DNA of 64,000 bases from Burkholderiales bacterium (GTDB taxonomy: Bacteria > Pseudomonadota > Gammaproteobacteria > Burkholderiales > Burkholderiaceae_C), in assembly GCA_026400105.1 (NCBI GenBank), contig JAPLPQ010000017.1, positions 62,001 to 126,000 on the forward strand. The letters are read 5' to 3'. Positions 16,553-25,323 of the stretch are shown piece by piece. A program made the position numbers and the translations under genes. How positions within the stretch are numbered: the first letter of the stretch is position 1; each line of letters opens with the position of its first letter. The notes beneath the pieces are model-generated. The model was not told the origin of the DNA. It ran no database searches and was given only the letters and a program-made list of their open reading frames with translations.

Positions 16553-18139
16553 TCAGGCGACCAGGCGCACGGCGTTCCTGCCTTCGGCCTTGGCCTGGTA
16601 GAGCGCGAGGTCGGCCCGCTTGAGCCAGGACTGCGGCGAGTCCTCGGGGCTGCACTGCGCGACGCCAAAGCTGGCGGTCACCTGCCCCACGCCCTCGAAG
16701 GGGTGCAAGGCCAGCAGGGCGCGCAGCTTCTCGGCCAGGCCGGCGGCCTCGTCGGCGCCGCAATGCGGCATCATGATGACGAACTCCTCGCCGCCCCAGC
16801 GCGCCAGCGTATCGGCCGCCCTGAGGTTGAGCTGCACCAGCCGGGTCAGGCCGACCAGCACCGCATCGCCCACCGGATGCCCGTAGCGGTCGTTGACGGC
16901 CTTGAAATGATCGATGTCGAACATCAGCAGCGACAGCGGCTCGCCGTAACGCTGCGACTGGATCAGCTCGCGCTGCAGCTCCTGCTCGAAATGGCGCCGG
17001 TTCCAGGCCCCGGTCAGCGTGTCGGTCGTGGCCATGCTGCTGAGCTGGGAATTGACCAGCTGCAGCTCGCGGTTGGCGGCCTGGGCGGCATCGCGGGCCT
17101 GGCGCAGCGCCAGCTCGTTGGCCTTGAGCTCGTCCTCGAGCCGCTGCCGCTGGACGATGTCCTGCTCCAGCCTGATCGCCTGCGCCAGTTGCACCCAGTG
17201 GCCGCGCAGCAACAGGGCGGCGACGATCAGCAGCAGCAGCGCCGCCAGCCCGATCTGCCAGGCGCGGGCATACCAGTCCTGCAGCCAGACGCGATCTTGC
17301 TCGCCCTGGTAGACGATCAACGGCAGCCCCTCGACCTTGCGGAACACGCCCAGCTGGGGCTGACCGTCGAGTTGCGAAATATGCTGGCTGACACGGACAT
17401 CGACATCGCCATCGATGAAGGCCTGGACCATCGGCCGGTTGAGGGACTTGCCGATCACACCGGCCAGGGCCGGCTTGCGCGCCACCACCTGCTGCCGGTA
17501 ATCGATCAAGGTGATCACGCCATCGGACCCGGTGTCGATCCGGTCCAGCAACGCCGAGAACATCGTGGTGTCGAGTCCGATCACCGCGAAACCGCTACCC
17601 ATGGCGCCAGGGCCCGGAATGCGCCGGGCCTGCGCCACGGCGTAGCGGCCGAAGTTCGACATCGCCATCGGCGTGACGACCGATTCGGCACCCGGACGCT
17701 CGCGCAGCATGCGGCAATAGTCGCGCTCGCTGGCGTCGAAATAGGACTGGAAGCGGGCATCGTGGGTATAGCGCCGGATGCAGGTCGGGTCGAACAGGCC
17801 GAGGCTGTTGGCATGCGGCAAGGTCTGGCGCTTGGCATCGAGCCAGTGCACCCAGCGGCCCTGCTGCTGAGCCGAGGTACGCGCCAGCTTGAGCTCGGAT
17901 GGCGGAAAATTGGCCACGACATCGCGCAGCAGGTAGTCCGAGGTCTGGAACACCCCCTTGACCCATTCTCCGACCAGCAGGGCATTGTTCTGCAGCCGGA
18001 CCGAAGTCCTGGCATAGGCATCGTCGTAGCTGCGCTTGAGCTCCCAGGCGGCCATCATGCAGACCAGCAAGCAGAACGCCACGAAAAGCTGCAGGCTACG
18101 GACATACTGATGCCGATTCGATCTCCCTTCGATACCCAC
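16553..18139 (-). CDS. Membrane-bound diguanylate cyclase with extracytoplasmic sensor domain
   Basis: 528 aa. TM1 (about 15-33) and TM2 (about 292-310) enclose a periplasmic region of the dCache/PAS-like type (about 35-290), followed by a short coiled coil. The C-terminal GGDEF domain (about 365-528) has DTLTGAWNRRHFE, FDIDHFKAVND and the active-site WGGEEF. An RxxD inhibitory site is not obvious upstream of GGEEF. It makes c-di-GMP in response to an unknown ligand. An EAL protein lies about 4 kb away, but nothing links them directly. Confidence 0.92.
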   Translation of the reverse strand: MGIEGRSNRHQYVRSLQLFVAFCLLVCMMAAWELKRSYDDAYARTSVRLQNNALLVGEWVKGVFQTSDYLLRDVVANFPPSELKLARTSAQQQGRWVHWLDAKRQTLPHANSLGLFDPTCIRRYTHDARFQSYFDASERDYCRMLRERPGAESVVTPMAMSNFGRYAVAQARRIPGPGAMGSGFAVIGLDTTMFSALLDRIDTGSDGVITLIDYRQQVVARKPALAGVIGKSLNRPMVQAFIDGDVDVRVSQHISQLDGQPQLGVFRKVEGLPLIVYQGEQDRVWLQDWYARAWQIGLAALLLLIVAALLLRGHWVQLAQAIRLEQDIVQRQRLEDELKANELALRQARDAAQAANRELQLVNSQLSSMATTDTLTGAWNRRHFEQELQRELIQSQRYGEPLSLLMFDIDHFKAVNDRYGHPVGDAVLVGLTRLVQLNLRAADTLARWGGEEFVIMMPHCGADEAAGLAEKLRALLALHPFEGVGQVTASFGVAQCSPEDSPQSWLKRADLALYQAKAEGRNAVRLVA

Positions 18140-18196
18140 TCGTCATCCCTGTTTGTCATTGAACAAACTGATTGTAAGTATGCTGACGCAGTGGAC

Positions 18197-18222
18197 GAAA
18201 AAAACCCGCCAAAAAGGCGGGT
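18197..18222 (-). terminator. Rho-independent terminator after the yceI operon
   Basis: Perfect 7-bp stem ACCCGCC/GGCGGGT (18204-18222) with an A/T loop. On the minus strand it is followed by a run of seven T. It lies about 50 bp past the yceI stop at 18270, ending the b561-yceI-yceI transcript. Confidence 0.85.
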
Positions 18223-18269
18223 GTCTGTCGGCGCCCACCCTGGCGGGTGAGCACTGGGCGAGGGTCAGC

Positions 18270-18836
18270 TTACTGCTTGACGGCCTCGACCTGCAGCACG
18301 ATGCGGACGTTCTTCGGGAAGCCCCAGTCGATGCCATAGTTGACGCCGAAGGCCGCGCGGTCGATGGTCGCCTCGAAGTCGCCACCGCAGACTTCGCGCT
18401 TGAGCATCGGGCTTTCGTAGCAGTTGAACTGGTTGGCCTTGAAAGTGACCGGCTGGGTCTTGCCCAGCAGGGTCAGCTGACCCTGGACTTCGCTGACCTT
18501 GTCGCCATTGAAGACGAACTTGTCGGACACGAAGCGTGCCTTGGGGAACTGGGCGGCGTTGAAGATGTCAGCGCTTTGCAGGTGCTTGTCGAAGGCGGCG
18601 GTGCCGGAGTTGACCGAAGTCATGTCCAGGCTGATGTCGACCTTGCCGGTCTTGGCCGCGCGGTCGAACTCGATCGTTCCTTCCTTCTTGTCGAAGCGGG
18701 CGCGGTTGACCGAGGCGCCGAAGTGGCTGATCTCGAAGGTCGCGAAGGTGTGGGTCGGGTCGACCGTGTAGTTGGCGGCTTGGGCGGCACCGGCCGACAG
18801 CAGGGCCGCGGCGATCAGGGTCAGGGACTTGCGCAT
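18270..18836 (-). CDS. yceI: YceI family periplasmic lipid-binding protein (copy 1)
   Basis: 188 aa with a signal peptide (MRKSLTLIAAALLSAGAAQA, cut near residue 20) followed by the YceI lipocalin-like beta barrel. Typical motifs are YTVDPTHTFATFEISHFG at the N-terminus, RAKTGKVDIS-like strands and FPKARFVSDKF. YceI proteins bind isoprenoid-type lipids in the periplasm. A GGAG ribosome site precedes the ATG. It is last in a three-gene operon with a second yceI and cytochrome b561, and a terminator follows. The two YceI proteins are equal in length but clearly diverged. Confidence 0.92.
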   Translation of the reverse strand: MRKSLTLIAAALLSAGAAQAANYTVDPTHTFATFEISHFGASVNRARFDKKEGTIEFDRAAKTGKVDISLDMTSVNSGTAAFDKHLQSADIFNAAQFPKARFVSDKFVFNGDKVSEVQGQLTLLGKTQPVTFKANQFNCYESPMLKREVCGGDFEATIDRAAFGVNYGIDWGFPKNVRIVLQVEAVKQ

Positions 18837-18871
18837 GGGGTTGACTCCAGTAAAAAATGGGATTGGATGGA

Positions 18872-19438
18872 TTACAGCTTGGCCACGCCGGTCAGCGCGA
18901 GCTTGAACTTGACTTGCACCTCGTCGGCCACCATCGAGGTGTCGGCCCACTCGTTCTCGCCGATCTTGAACGCCAGGCGCTTGATCGGGAAGGCACCGGT
19001 CGCGGTGGTGACGGCGCCGCTTTGCGTCAACGTGACGGGCACGACGACATCGCTGCTGGCACCCTTGATCGCGAGCTTGCCGGCGATCTCGAACTTGCCG
19101 CCGCCCAGGGCCTTGACGGCGCCGGACTGGAAGGTCGCTTTCGGGAACTTGGGCGTATTGAACCAGACCGGCTTGGGCAGCTCGGCATCGGCTTCCTTGC
19201 TGACCGAGATGCTGGCCAGATCGACGCTGAAGGCGATCTTGGTCGCTGCCGGCTTGGCAGGCTCGAAGGCGATCTGGCCTTCGAACTGGCGGAAGCGCCC
19301 TTCGACCGGCACACCCATCTGCTTGCTGACAAAGGTGATCTCGCTTTGCGCCGGCACCAGCTTCTGCTGGGCATGAGCCGGGCCAAAGGCAGCGACAGCC
19401 GCCAGGGTCAGAACCAGACCGAAAAACTTCTGTTTCAT
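18872..19438 (-). CDS. YceI family periplasmic protein (copy 2)
   Basis: 188 aa, signal peptide ending in GPAHAQ (about 27), then a YceI domain (VPAQSEITFVSKQMGVPVEG.., FPKATFQSGAVKALGGGKFE). It differs from its neighbour in the N-terminal strand: SEITFVSKQMGVPVEGRF replaces the HTFATFEISHFG form. That version is common in YceI proteins paired with cytochrome b561. The start MKQKFF is used because GGAG lies about 8 nt before it. It sits between cytochrome b561 and yceI copy 1 with gaps of about 45 and 35 bp. Confidence 0.9.
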   Translation of the reverse strand: MKQKFFGLVLTLAAVAAFGPAHAQQKLVPAQSEITFVSKQMGVPVEGRFRQFEGQIAFEPAKPAATKIAFSVDLASISVSKEADAELPKPVWFNTPKFPKATFQSGAVKALGGGKFEIAGKLAIKGASSDVVVPVTLTQSGAVTTATGAFPIKRLAFKIGENEWADTSMVADEVQVKFKLALTGVAKL

Positions 19439-19483
19439 CTGAAACACTCCAGAAAATTCAATTAAAACCAGCGCTTGCAGCGT

Positions 19484-20044
19484 TCAGCGGCCGAACCACA
19501 TGCGCTGCAGCAGACCGTCGCGGTCGATCACCACATGCTTGAGCGCGCCGGCCACATGCAAGCCCGCCAGCAGCAGCATCGCGACGGCCGACAGCTCATG
19601 CCAGGGCTTGATGAACTCGGCCAGCGCCGGGGACACCGGCACGAAGTCGGGCAGCGGCAGGGCGCCAAACAGCACGATCGGGAAGCCAGCCGCCGAGCTG
19701 TAGGCCCAGCCGATCAGCGGCACCGCGAAGAACAGCAGGTACAGGCCGTGGTGGGTCGCGTGGTGGGCGATGGCCTGCCAGCGCGGCATCGCCTGCTCGA
19801 TCTTGGCCGGCAGCGCGGGCGGACGGTGCGTCAGGCGCCAGAACAGGCGCAGCGCGGACAGCAGCAGGATCACGATGCCAGCCCATTTGTGCCAGCTGTA
19901 GAGCTGGAGCCGCTGCGGCGAGAACGGCAGATCGGCCATGTAGGAGCCGAGCACGAAGATGCCGATCAGCGCCACGGCCAGCAGCCAGTGCAGCAGGATG
20001 GCAAAACCGTGGTAACGGGTGATGGGTGAAGATGTACTGGACAT
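19484..20044 (-). CDS. Cytochrome b561 family membrane protein
   Basis: 186 aa with four membrane helices. Haem-ligand histidines are visible in RYHGFAILLHWLLA (about 10-23), LYSWHKWAGIV (about 48-58) and AGLHVAGALKH (about 160-170). Bacterial b561 proteins of this type shuttle electrons between the quinone pool and periplasmic acceptors, including superoxide in the CybB case. It is first in the b561-yceI-yceI operon. An inverted repeat TTCGAA-AAA-TTCGAA at 20102-20116 lies about 60 bp upstream. Confidence 0.92.
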   Translation of the reverse strand: MSSTSSPITRYHGFAILLHWLLAVALIGIFVLGSYMADLPFSPQRLQLYSWHKWAGIVILLLSALRLFWRLTHRPPALPAKIEQAMPRWQAIAHHATHHGLYLLFFAVPLIGWAYSSAAGFPIVLFGALPLPDFVPVSPALAEFIKPWHELSAVAMLLLAGLHVAGALKHVVIDRDGLLQRMWFGR

Positions 20045-20101
20045 GCAGGCTAGTTTAGGAACCGGGCCTGGTCAGTGGCGACAAGTGGCTTGAAGCCTTG
20101 A

Positions 20102-20116
20102 TTCGAAAAATTCGAA
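20102..20116. promoter_or_regulatory. Inverted repeat TTCGAA-N3-TTCGAA upstream of cytochrome b561
   Basis: Each half-site TTCGAA is itself palindromic. The element sits in the 150-bp gap between the acyltransferase stop and the b561 start, where a promoter for the b561-yceI operon must lie. The cognate regulator is unknown. Confidence 0.35.
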
Positions 20117-20197
20117 CACAAATAAACAGGAAAGCGGGGCGGAATCGCGGGCTGGCGGCAGCGCTCGCCTCGAGCCGCGACGGACCGGGAGACAGAC

Positions 20198-21109
20198 TCA
20201 AGGCTGGTACAGCGTGGCCTGGCCGTCCGGCCGGGTCTTGAAGCGACGGTGCAGCCAGTGATACTGGCCCGGCATGGTCCGGATATAGCTCTCGAGCTGC
20301 TGGTTCATGAAGCGGGCATCGACGCTGTCGTCGCCGCTCGGATAGCCGGCCCAGGCCTCCATGACCTCGACCCGGTAGCCGTCCGGCACGATGCGGCAGA
20401 TCCAGGGCACGACCGGCACGCCGGCGGCCTTGGCCAGCCTGGGCAGCGAGGTCACGGTGGCCGCGTCCTGATCGAAGAACTTGACGAACACCGAGTCGCG
20501 CGCGCCCAGGTCCATGTCCGGCAGCAGGCAGAGCGCCGCGCCCTCGCGCAGACCCTTGATCAGCGGTCGCACGCCCTCGCGGCGCGCGACCAGGCGCGGC
20601 GCCGAATAGCGCAGCCGGCCCTCGCGCACCCAGCGGTCCATCGCCGGCCCGCTCTGGGGCGAGTAGAAGGTCCACCAGTTGCGCTCTATCGCCTGCGTCA
20701 GTCGGGTCCAGCCGGCATCCATGCCGTAGAAATGCGGCACGAAGCACAGCACCGCGCCCGGCGGCTGCAGCAGGTCGACCCGGCCGGTCAGCGCGATGCG
20801 GCGCTCGATCAGGCCGTCCTTGCCATGCCAGAGCCAGACCCGGTCGACGAAGCTCTGGCCGAAGCTCACGAAGGTCTCGCGCGCCCAGCGCGCGCGCTGG
20901 CTCGGACCGGCCTCGGGAAAGCAGAGCTCGAGGTTGCGCTCGACGATATAGCGGCGCCGGCGCGCGAGCGCCCACAGCGTCAGGCCAAACGCTGCCCCAA
21001 CCGCCCGAAAAACAGGCAGCGGCAGCTTGGCCAGCCAACGCTGGACGCGATCGGAAACGGAACGGACGGACTGGGTCAAGACGGGCCAGGATGGACAGGA
21101 AGCCGCCAT
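20198..21109 (-). CDS. Lipid A biosynthesis acyltransferase (LpxL/HtrB-like)
   Basis: 303 aa inner-membrane enzyme of the LPLAT family. It has a hydrophobic N-terminal anchor (about 25-45), the RRIALTGRVDLLQ segment, the LpxL-type catalytic region VLCFVPHFYGMDAG (His as in the HxxxxD motif, about 130-145), a basic SAPRLVARREGVRPL stretch and CLLPDMDLGARDSVFVKFF. It acylates lipid A precursors or a related glycolipid with acyl-ACP. The ATG at 21109 is chosen because upstream alternatives add a non-family segment; the start is uncertain. It is monocistronic and divergent from nemA. Confidence 0.85.
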   Translation of the reverse strand: MAASCPSWPVLTQSVRSVSDRVQRWLAKLPLPVFRAVGAAFGLTLWALARRRRYIVERNLELCFPEAGPSQRARWARETFVSFGQSFVDRVWLWHGKDGLIERRIALTGRVDLLQPPGAVLCFVPHFYGMDAGWTRLTQAIERNWWTFYSPQSGPAMDRWVREGRLRYSAPRLVARREGVRPLIKGLREGAALCLLPDMDLGARDSVFVKFFDQDAATVTSLPRLAKAAGVPVVPWICRIVPDGYRVEVMEAWAGYPSGDDSVDARFMNQQLESYIRTMPGQYHWLHRRFKTRPDGQATLYQP

Positions 21110-21216
21110 TATCCCGAATGCGCCCGCCGTCAAGGGGAAATGGGCCATGCCGCCAAGCGAACCGGACTGGTCAAGCCTAAACTTGAAAGCCGTCACAACT
21201 GTCACCTGCGAGCCTC

Positions 21217-22353
21217 ATGTCCAACTCACCTACCCTGTTCGATCCCGTCACCGTCGGCGCCTGGAAGCTGCCGAACCGCGTCGTGATGGCGCCGCTGACG
21301 CGCAACCGCGCCCCGGGCCAGATCCCCACGGCCATCATGGCGACCTACTACGGCCAGCGCGCCCACCCGGTCACGGGCGCCGGCCTGATCGTCAGCGAAG
21401 GCACGCCGGTCTGCGCCGAAGGCCATGGCTACTCCGACACCCCCGGCCTGCACAGCGCCGCACAGGTCGAGGGCTGGAAGCCCGTGACCGCCGCCGTCCA
21501 TGCCCAGGGCGGCCATATCGTGGCCCAGCTCTGGCATGTCGGCCGCATCTCGCATGTCGAGCTGCAGCCCAACGGCCAGGCCCCGGTCGCGCCGTCGGCC
21601 GTGCGCGCCAACGCCAAGTGCTACCTGATCAAGGACGAGAACGGCCAGCGCAGCGGCGGCTTCGTCGACTGCTCGGAGCCGCGCGCGCTCCAGCTTGACG
21701 AGATCGCCGGCGTGGTCGAGAGCTTTGCCCAGGGTGCGCGCCACGCGATCGAGGCCGGCTTCGACGGGGTCGAGATCCACGGCGCCAACGGCTACCTGCT
21801 CGACCAGTTCCTGCGCGAGGAATCGAACCGGCGCGACGACGCCTATGGCGGCTCGATCGAGAACCGCTGCCGCATCGTGATCGAGGTGGTGCGCGCCTGC
21901 TGCAACGCGATCGGCGCCGACCGCGTCGGCCTGCGCCTGTCGCCGATCATGGAAGGCAACGGCGCGGTCTGCGACCCGCAGGCCCAGGCCATCCACGAAC
22001 AGTTGGTGCGCCAGCTGGCCCCGCTGGGACTGGCCTTCCTGCACCTGATCGAAGGCCAGACCGGTGGCGCGCGCGACCACAAGCCGTTCGACTACGCCGC
22101 GCTGCGCGCCGCCTACCGCGACGCGGGCGGCCAGGCGGCCTGGATGGTCAACAACGGCTACGACCTGGCGCTGGCCCAGCAGTCGCTGGCCGAGGGGGCC
22201 GACCTGATCGCCTTCGGCAAGGCCTTCATCGCCAACCCCGACCTGACCGAGCGCCTGCGCCGCGGCGGCCCGTTCAACGAACCGGACCGCAACACCTTCT
22301 ACGGCGGCGGCGACGCGGCCAAGGGCTACACCGACTACCCCGCGTTGGCCTGA
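21217..22353 (+). CDS. nemA: Alkene reductase / N-ethylmaleimide reductase (Old Yellow Enzyme)
   Basis: 378 aa FMN TIM-barrel enzyme. Motifs: NRVVMAPLTRNRA (FMN binding), QLWHVGRISH, GFDGVEIHGANGYLLDQFLREESNRR (catalytic and substrate residues, about 180-205), DDAYGGSIENR, and NPDLTERLRRGGPFNEPDRNTFYGGG at the C-terminus. It reduces activated C=C bonds, nitro groups and quinone-like electrophiles with NAD(P)H. Its 3' end overlaps the convergent EAL gene by 19 bp. No NemR repressor gene is visible nearby. Confidence 0.95.
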   Translation: MSNSPTLFDPVTVGAWKLPNRVVMAPLTRNRAPGQIPTAIMATYYGQRAHPVTGAGLIVSEGTPVCAEGHGYSDTPGLHSAAQVEGWKPVTAAVHAQGGHIVAQLWHVGRISHVELQPNGQAPVAPSAVRANAKCYLIKDENGQRSGGFVDCSEPRALQLDEIAGVVESFAQGARHAIEAGFDGVEIHGANGYLLDQFLREESNRRDDAYGGSIENRCRIVIEVVRACCNAIGADRVGLRLSPIMEGNGAVCDPQAQAIHEQLVRQLAPLGLAFLHLIEGQTGGARDHKPFDYAALRAAYRDAGGQAAWMVNNGYDLALAQQSLAEGADLIAFGKAFIANPDLTERLRRGGPFNEPDRNTFYGGGDAAKGYTDYPALA

Positions 22354-23747
22354 GCGAACGCCGGCGCCTCCAGCACCGGCCCCCCTGCCACCGGCTGCGC
22401 CCAATCGGACGGGAGGCGGCCGGCCGTGGCATAGGCCTCGAAGTCGACCAGCTCCATCGGGGCCGAGAACCAGTGGCCCTGGAACAGCCGGCAGCCCAGG
22501 TCGGACAGCAACTGCCACTGCTCGACGGTCTCGACACCCTCGGCGATCACCTGCAGGCCCAGGCCGCGGCCGAGCATGAGCACCGTGCCGACGATCGCGC
22601 TGTCACGGTCCTGGCGGCCGAGGTCGGCGACAAAGCTCTTGTCGATCTTGAGCTGCTCGAGCGGCAGGTGCCTGAGGTACTGCAGCGAGGAATAGCCGGT
22701 GCCGAAATCGTCGATCGCAAAGGCGATGCCAGCCGCACGCAGCTCATGCATCTTGGCGTTGACCTGGTCGAACTCCTGCAGCAACACCCCCTCGGTCAGC
22801 TCGAGCTTGAGCCGGCCGGGTGCCACCGCGTGGTACTCGACCAGGCCGAGCACCATGGCGACGAAGCTGGCCTGCTGCATCTGCAGCGCGCTGACGTTGA
22901 CCGCCAGCGACCAGCCCTGCCGGCCGGGCTGGCGCGACCATTGCGCGAGCTGGCGGCAGGCCTGCTCGAGCACGGACTGGCCCAGCGGCAGGATCAGCCC
23001 GGTGCGCTCGGCCAGCGGGATGAACTCATCGGGAGTGACCCAGCCACGCTCCGGATGGCGCCAGCGCACGAGCGCCTCGGCGCCGACCAGCCGGCCCTTG
23101 ACATCGTGCTGGGGCTGGTAGAACAGCTCGAACTGAGCGCGCGCGAGGCCCTCGCGCAACTCGACCTCCTGGGTCGAGGTTTCGGCGAGATCGGACTGCA
23201 GCAGATGCAGCAGGATCAGCAGGGTGCCGATTGCCGTGATCGAGGTGATCCAGGAGCCCGGCACGCGCAGGCTGTCGGACAGTTGATAGGAACTGGGTAT
23301 GCCGAAATGGGTCGCGCTCAACAGCACGAACAGCGCCAGGAACAGCAAGGGCAGGCCCTGGCGCAGGCGCGGATCGTCGTGACGAAAGACGACGATCGAG
23401 AAGATCGCCATCGGCAGCAGGTAGAGGTGGGTGGTGCGCGGCGCGGCTGCGGTCGGCAAGTCAAGGTAGAGCGCATTGCCCAGCACCACCAGCAGCAGGC
23501 CCGGCAACAGGGTCAGTGCGGCACGACGCAGTCGCCCCTGTTGGGCGAGACGGCCGCCGTGGATGGCCAGCAGGCACAGGAAGAGGTCGGACGCGACGAT
23601 CAGCCAGTCGCCACGCCAGCCGAAGAGCAGCCCCCAGCCCAGCGACACCAGCAGGGTGATCGCGCTGGAGACCAGCAGCATGCGGCGCACGCGTCGCTGG
23701 TGCAGCCCGCTGCCCGGACCGGGGCTGTTCGATGAGTGGTGTGGCAT
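22335..23747 (-). CDS. Membrane-anchored EAL-domain c-di-GMP phosphodiesterase
   Basis: 470 aa. The N-terminal half holds about six membrane helices (23-200). The C-terminal EAL domain (about 215-455) has AEALVRWRHPERG, LAVNVSALQ, ELTEGVLL, the metal-binding IDDFGTGYSSLQYL, KIDKSFV and EGVET, so it looks catalytically intact. No GGDEF domain is present. The ATG lies only 7 bp after the aldehyde dehydrogenase stop, with GAGG in between. That makes it the last gene of the polyamine cluster and suggests that c-di-GMP hydrolysis is expressed together with putrescine use. Confidence 0.93.
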   Translation of the reverse strand: MPHHSSNSPGPGSGLHQRRVRRMLLVSSAITLLVSLGWGLLFGWRGDWLIVASDLFLCLLAIHGGRLAQQGRLRRAALTLLPGLLLVVLGNALYLDLPTAAAPRTTHLYLLPMAIFSIVVFRHDDPRLRQGLPLLFLALFVLLSATHFGIPSSYQLSDSLRVPGSWITSITAIGTLLILLHLLQSDLAETSTQEVELREGLARAQFELFYQPQHDVKGRLVGAEALVRWRHPERGWVTPDEFIPLAERTGLILPLGQSVLEQACRQLAQWSRQPGRQGWSLAVNVSALQMQQASFVAMVLGLVEYHAVAPGRLKLELTEGVLLQEFDQVNAKMHELRAAGIAFAIDDFGTGYSSLQYLRHLPLEQLKIDKSFVADLGRQDRDSAIVGTVLMLGRGLGLQVIAEGVETVEQWQLLSDLGCRLFQGHWFSAPMELVDFEAYATAGRLPSDWAQPVAGGPVLEAPAFAQANAG

Positions 23748-23754
23748 TCGGGCC

Positions 23755-25233
23755 TCAGACCGGGCTGTCGATCCTGATCCAGGTCGTCTTGAGCTCGGTG
23801 TACTTGTCGAAGGCGTGCAGCGACTTGTCGCGCCCGATGCCGCTCTGGCGGAAGCCGCCAAAGGGCACGGTGATGTCGTCGTCGTTGTACTGGTTGACAT
23901 GCACGGTGCCGGCGCGCAACGCGCGCGCCACGCCATGCGCCTTGTTGAGGTCGCGCGTCCAGACCGCGGCCTGCAGCCCGTAGAGGCTGTCATTGGCCTG
24001 GCGCACCGCTGCGGCGGCATCGCTGAAGGACAGCACGCTCAGCACCGGGCCGAAGATCTCCTCGCGCGCGATCCGCATGTCGTTGCTGACACCGTCGAAG
24101 ATGGTCGGCTGCACATAGCAGCCGCCGGCCACCGGCTCGACCGCCGCGCCGCCAGTCAGCAGGCGCGCGCCCTGCTCCTGGCCGGATGCGATATAGCCCA
24201 GCACGGTATCGAGCTGGGTGCGGTCGACCACTGCCCCCATGATCGTGCCCGAAGCCAGCGGATCGGCCGGCTGGTATTTGGGCACCAGCGCCAGGGCCTT
24301 TTCCAGGAAGGCGTCCTTGATCGATTCCTCGACGAACAGGCGCGAAGGCGCGTTGCAGCTCTCGCCCTGGTTGAAGAAGACGCTGTTGACCGCGGCCTCG
24401 ACCGCGCGGTCCAGGTCCGGGCAGTCGGCGAACACGATGTTGGGCGACTTGCCGCCGAGCTCGGTCCAGGCGCGCTTGAGGTTGCTCTGGCCGGCCATGA
24501 CATGGATCTGCTTGCCGACCCGGGTCGAGCCGGTGAAGGCGATGCCGTCGACATCCATGTGCAGCGCCAAGGGGCTGCCGGCCTCGGGCCCGTAGCCCGG
24601 CACCACGTTGAAGACGCCGGGCGGAATGCCGGCCTCGAGCGCGAGCTCGGCCAGTCGCAACGCAGTCAGCGGTGACTTCTCGCTGGGTTTGAGCACCACC
24701 GAATTGCCGGCCGCCAGCGCCGGCGCGATCTTCCAGGCCGCCATCAGCAGCGGGTAGTTCCAGGGCACGATCACGCCGACCACGCCGAGCGGCTCGCGCG
24801 TGATCAGCGCCAGCGAGTCGGCCGGCGTCGGCGCGATCTCGTCGTAGATCTTGTCGACCGCCTCGCCATACCAGCGGATGCAGTTGGCCGCGCCCGCGAC
24901 GTCGACGCTGCGCGCGAAGCGCAGCGGCTTGCCCATGTCCAGGCATTCGGTCAGCGCGAGCTCGTCGCGCTGCGCCAGCAGCAGCTCGGCCAGCTTGATC
25001 AGCACGCGCTTGCGCTGCGCCGGCGGCTGGCCGGACCAGCGCCGGTCCTCGAAGGCGGCGCGCGCGGCCGCGACGGCGGCGTCGATGTCGGCTTCGCCAC
25101 AGCGGGCGATCTGGGCGATCACGCGGCCATCGACCGGCGACCGGTCATCGAAGGTCTGGCCGTCCTGCGCGGCGCTGCGCCGACCGTTGATCAGGGCGCG
25201 GCCATCGAAATTCGGGGTGCTGATATTGGTCAT
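23755..25233 (-). CDS. puuC: Aldehyde dehydrogenase, gamma-glutamyl-gamma-aminobutyraldehyde type
   Basis: 492 aa NAD(P)-dependent ALDH. Motifs: VIVPWNYPLLMAAWKIAPALAAGN (about 155-178), FTGSTRVGK (about 235), the catalytic Glu in ELGGKSPNIVF (about 260), the catalytic Cys in FNQGESCNAPSR (about 295) and EEIFGPVLSV. It is closest in character to PuuC/KauB enzymes that oxidise aminobutyraldehydes made from putrescine. It is placed behind the transporter genes of a spu-like cluster, which fits that role. No gamma-glutamylputrescine oxidase (PuuB) gene is in the window, so the SpuC transamination route may feed this enzyme. Confidence 0.9.
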   Translation of the reverse strand: MTNISTPNFDGRALINGRRSAAQDGQTFDDRSPVDGRVIAQIARCGEADIDAAVAAARAAFEDRRWSGQPPAQRKRVLIKLAELLLAQRDELALTECLDMGKPLRFARSVDVAGAANCIRWYGEAVDKIYDEIAPTPADSLALITREPLGVVGVIVPWNYPLLMAAWKIAPALAAGNSVVLKPSEKSPLTALRLAELALEAGIPPGVFNVVPGYGPEAGSPLALHMDVDGIAFTGSTRVGKQIHVMAGQSNLKRAWTELGGKSPNIVFADCPDLDRAVEAAVNSVFFNQGESCNAPSRLFVEESIKDAFLEKALALVPKYQPADPLASGTIMGAVVDRTQLDTVLGYIASGQEQGARLLTGGAAVEPVAGGCYVQPTIFDGVSNDMRIAREEIFGPVLSVLSFSDAAAAVRQANDSLYGLQAAVWTRDLNKAHGVARALRAGTVHVNQYNDDDITVPFGGFRQSGIGRDKSLHAFDKYTELKTTWIRIDSPV

Positions 25234-25323
25234 GGGACTCCGGGACTGGGAATGTCAGGCTAGCTTAGCGCCAAGCAGGGCCGGCAGCCAAGCCGTCGGA
25301 CGGTGCGGCTGCCGGTGCGGGCC

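Noticed and set aside
16496-18250. Long open frame of 584 codons on the plus strand opposite the GGDEF gene
   Set aside because: Its translation is low-complexity Gln/Ala/Arg/Leu-rich with no domain, while the opposite strand encodes a complete diguanylate cyclase. It is a GC-bias shadow.
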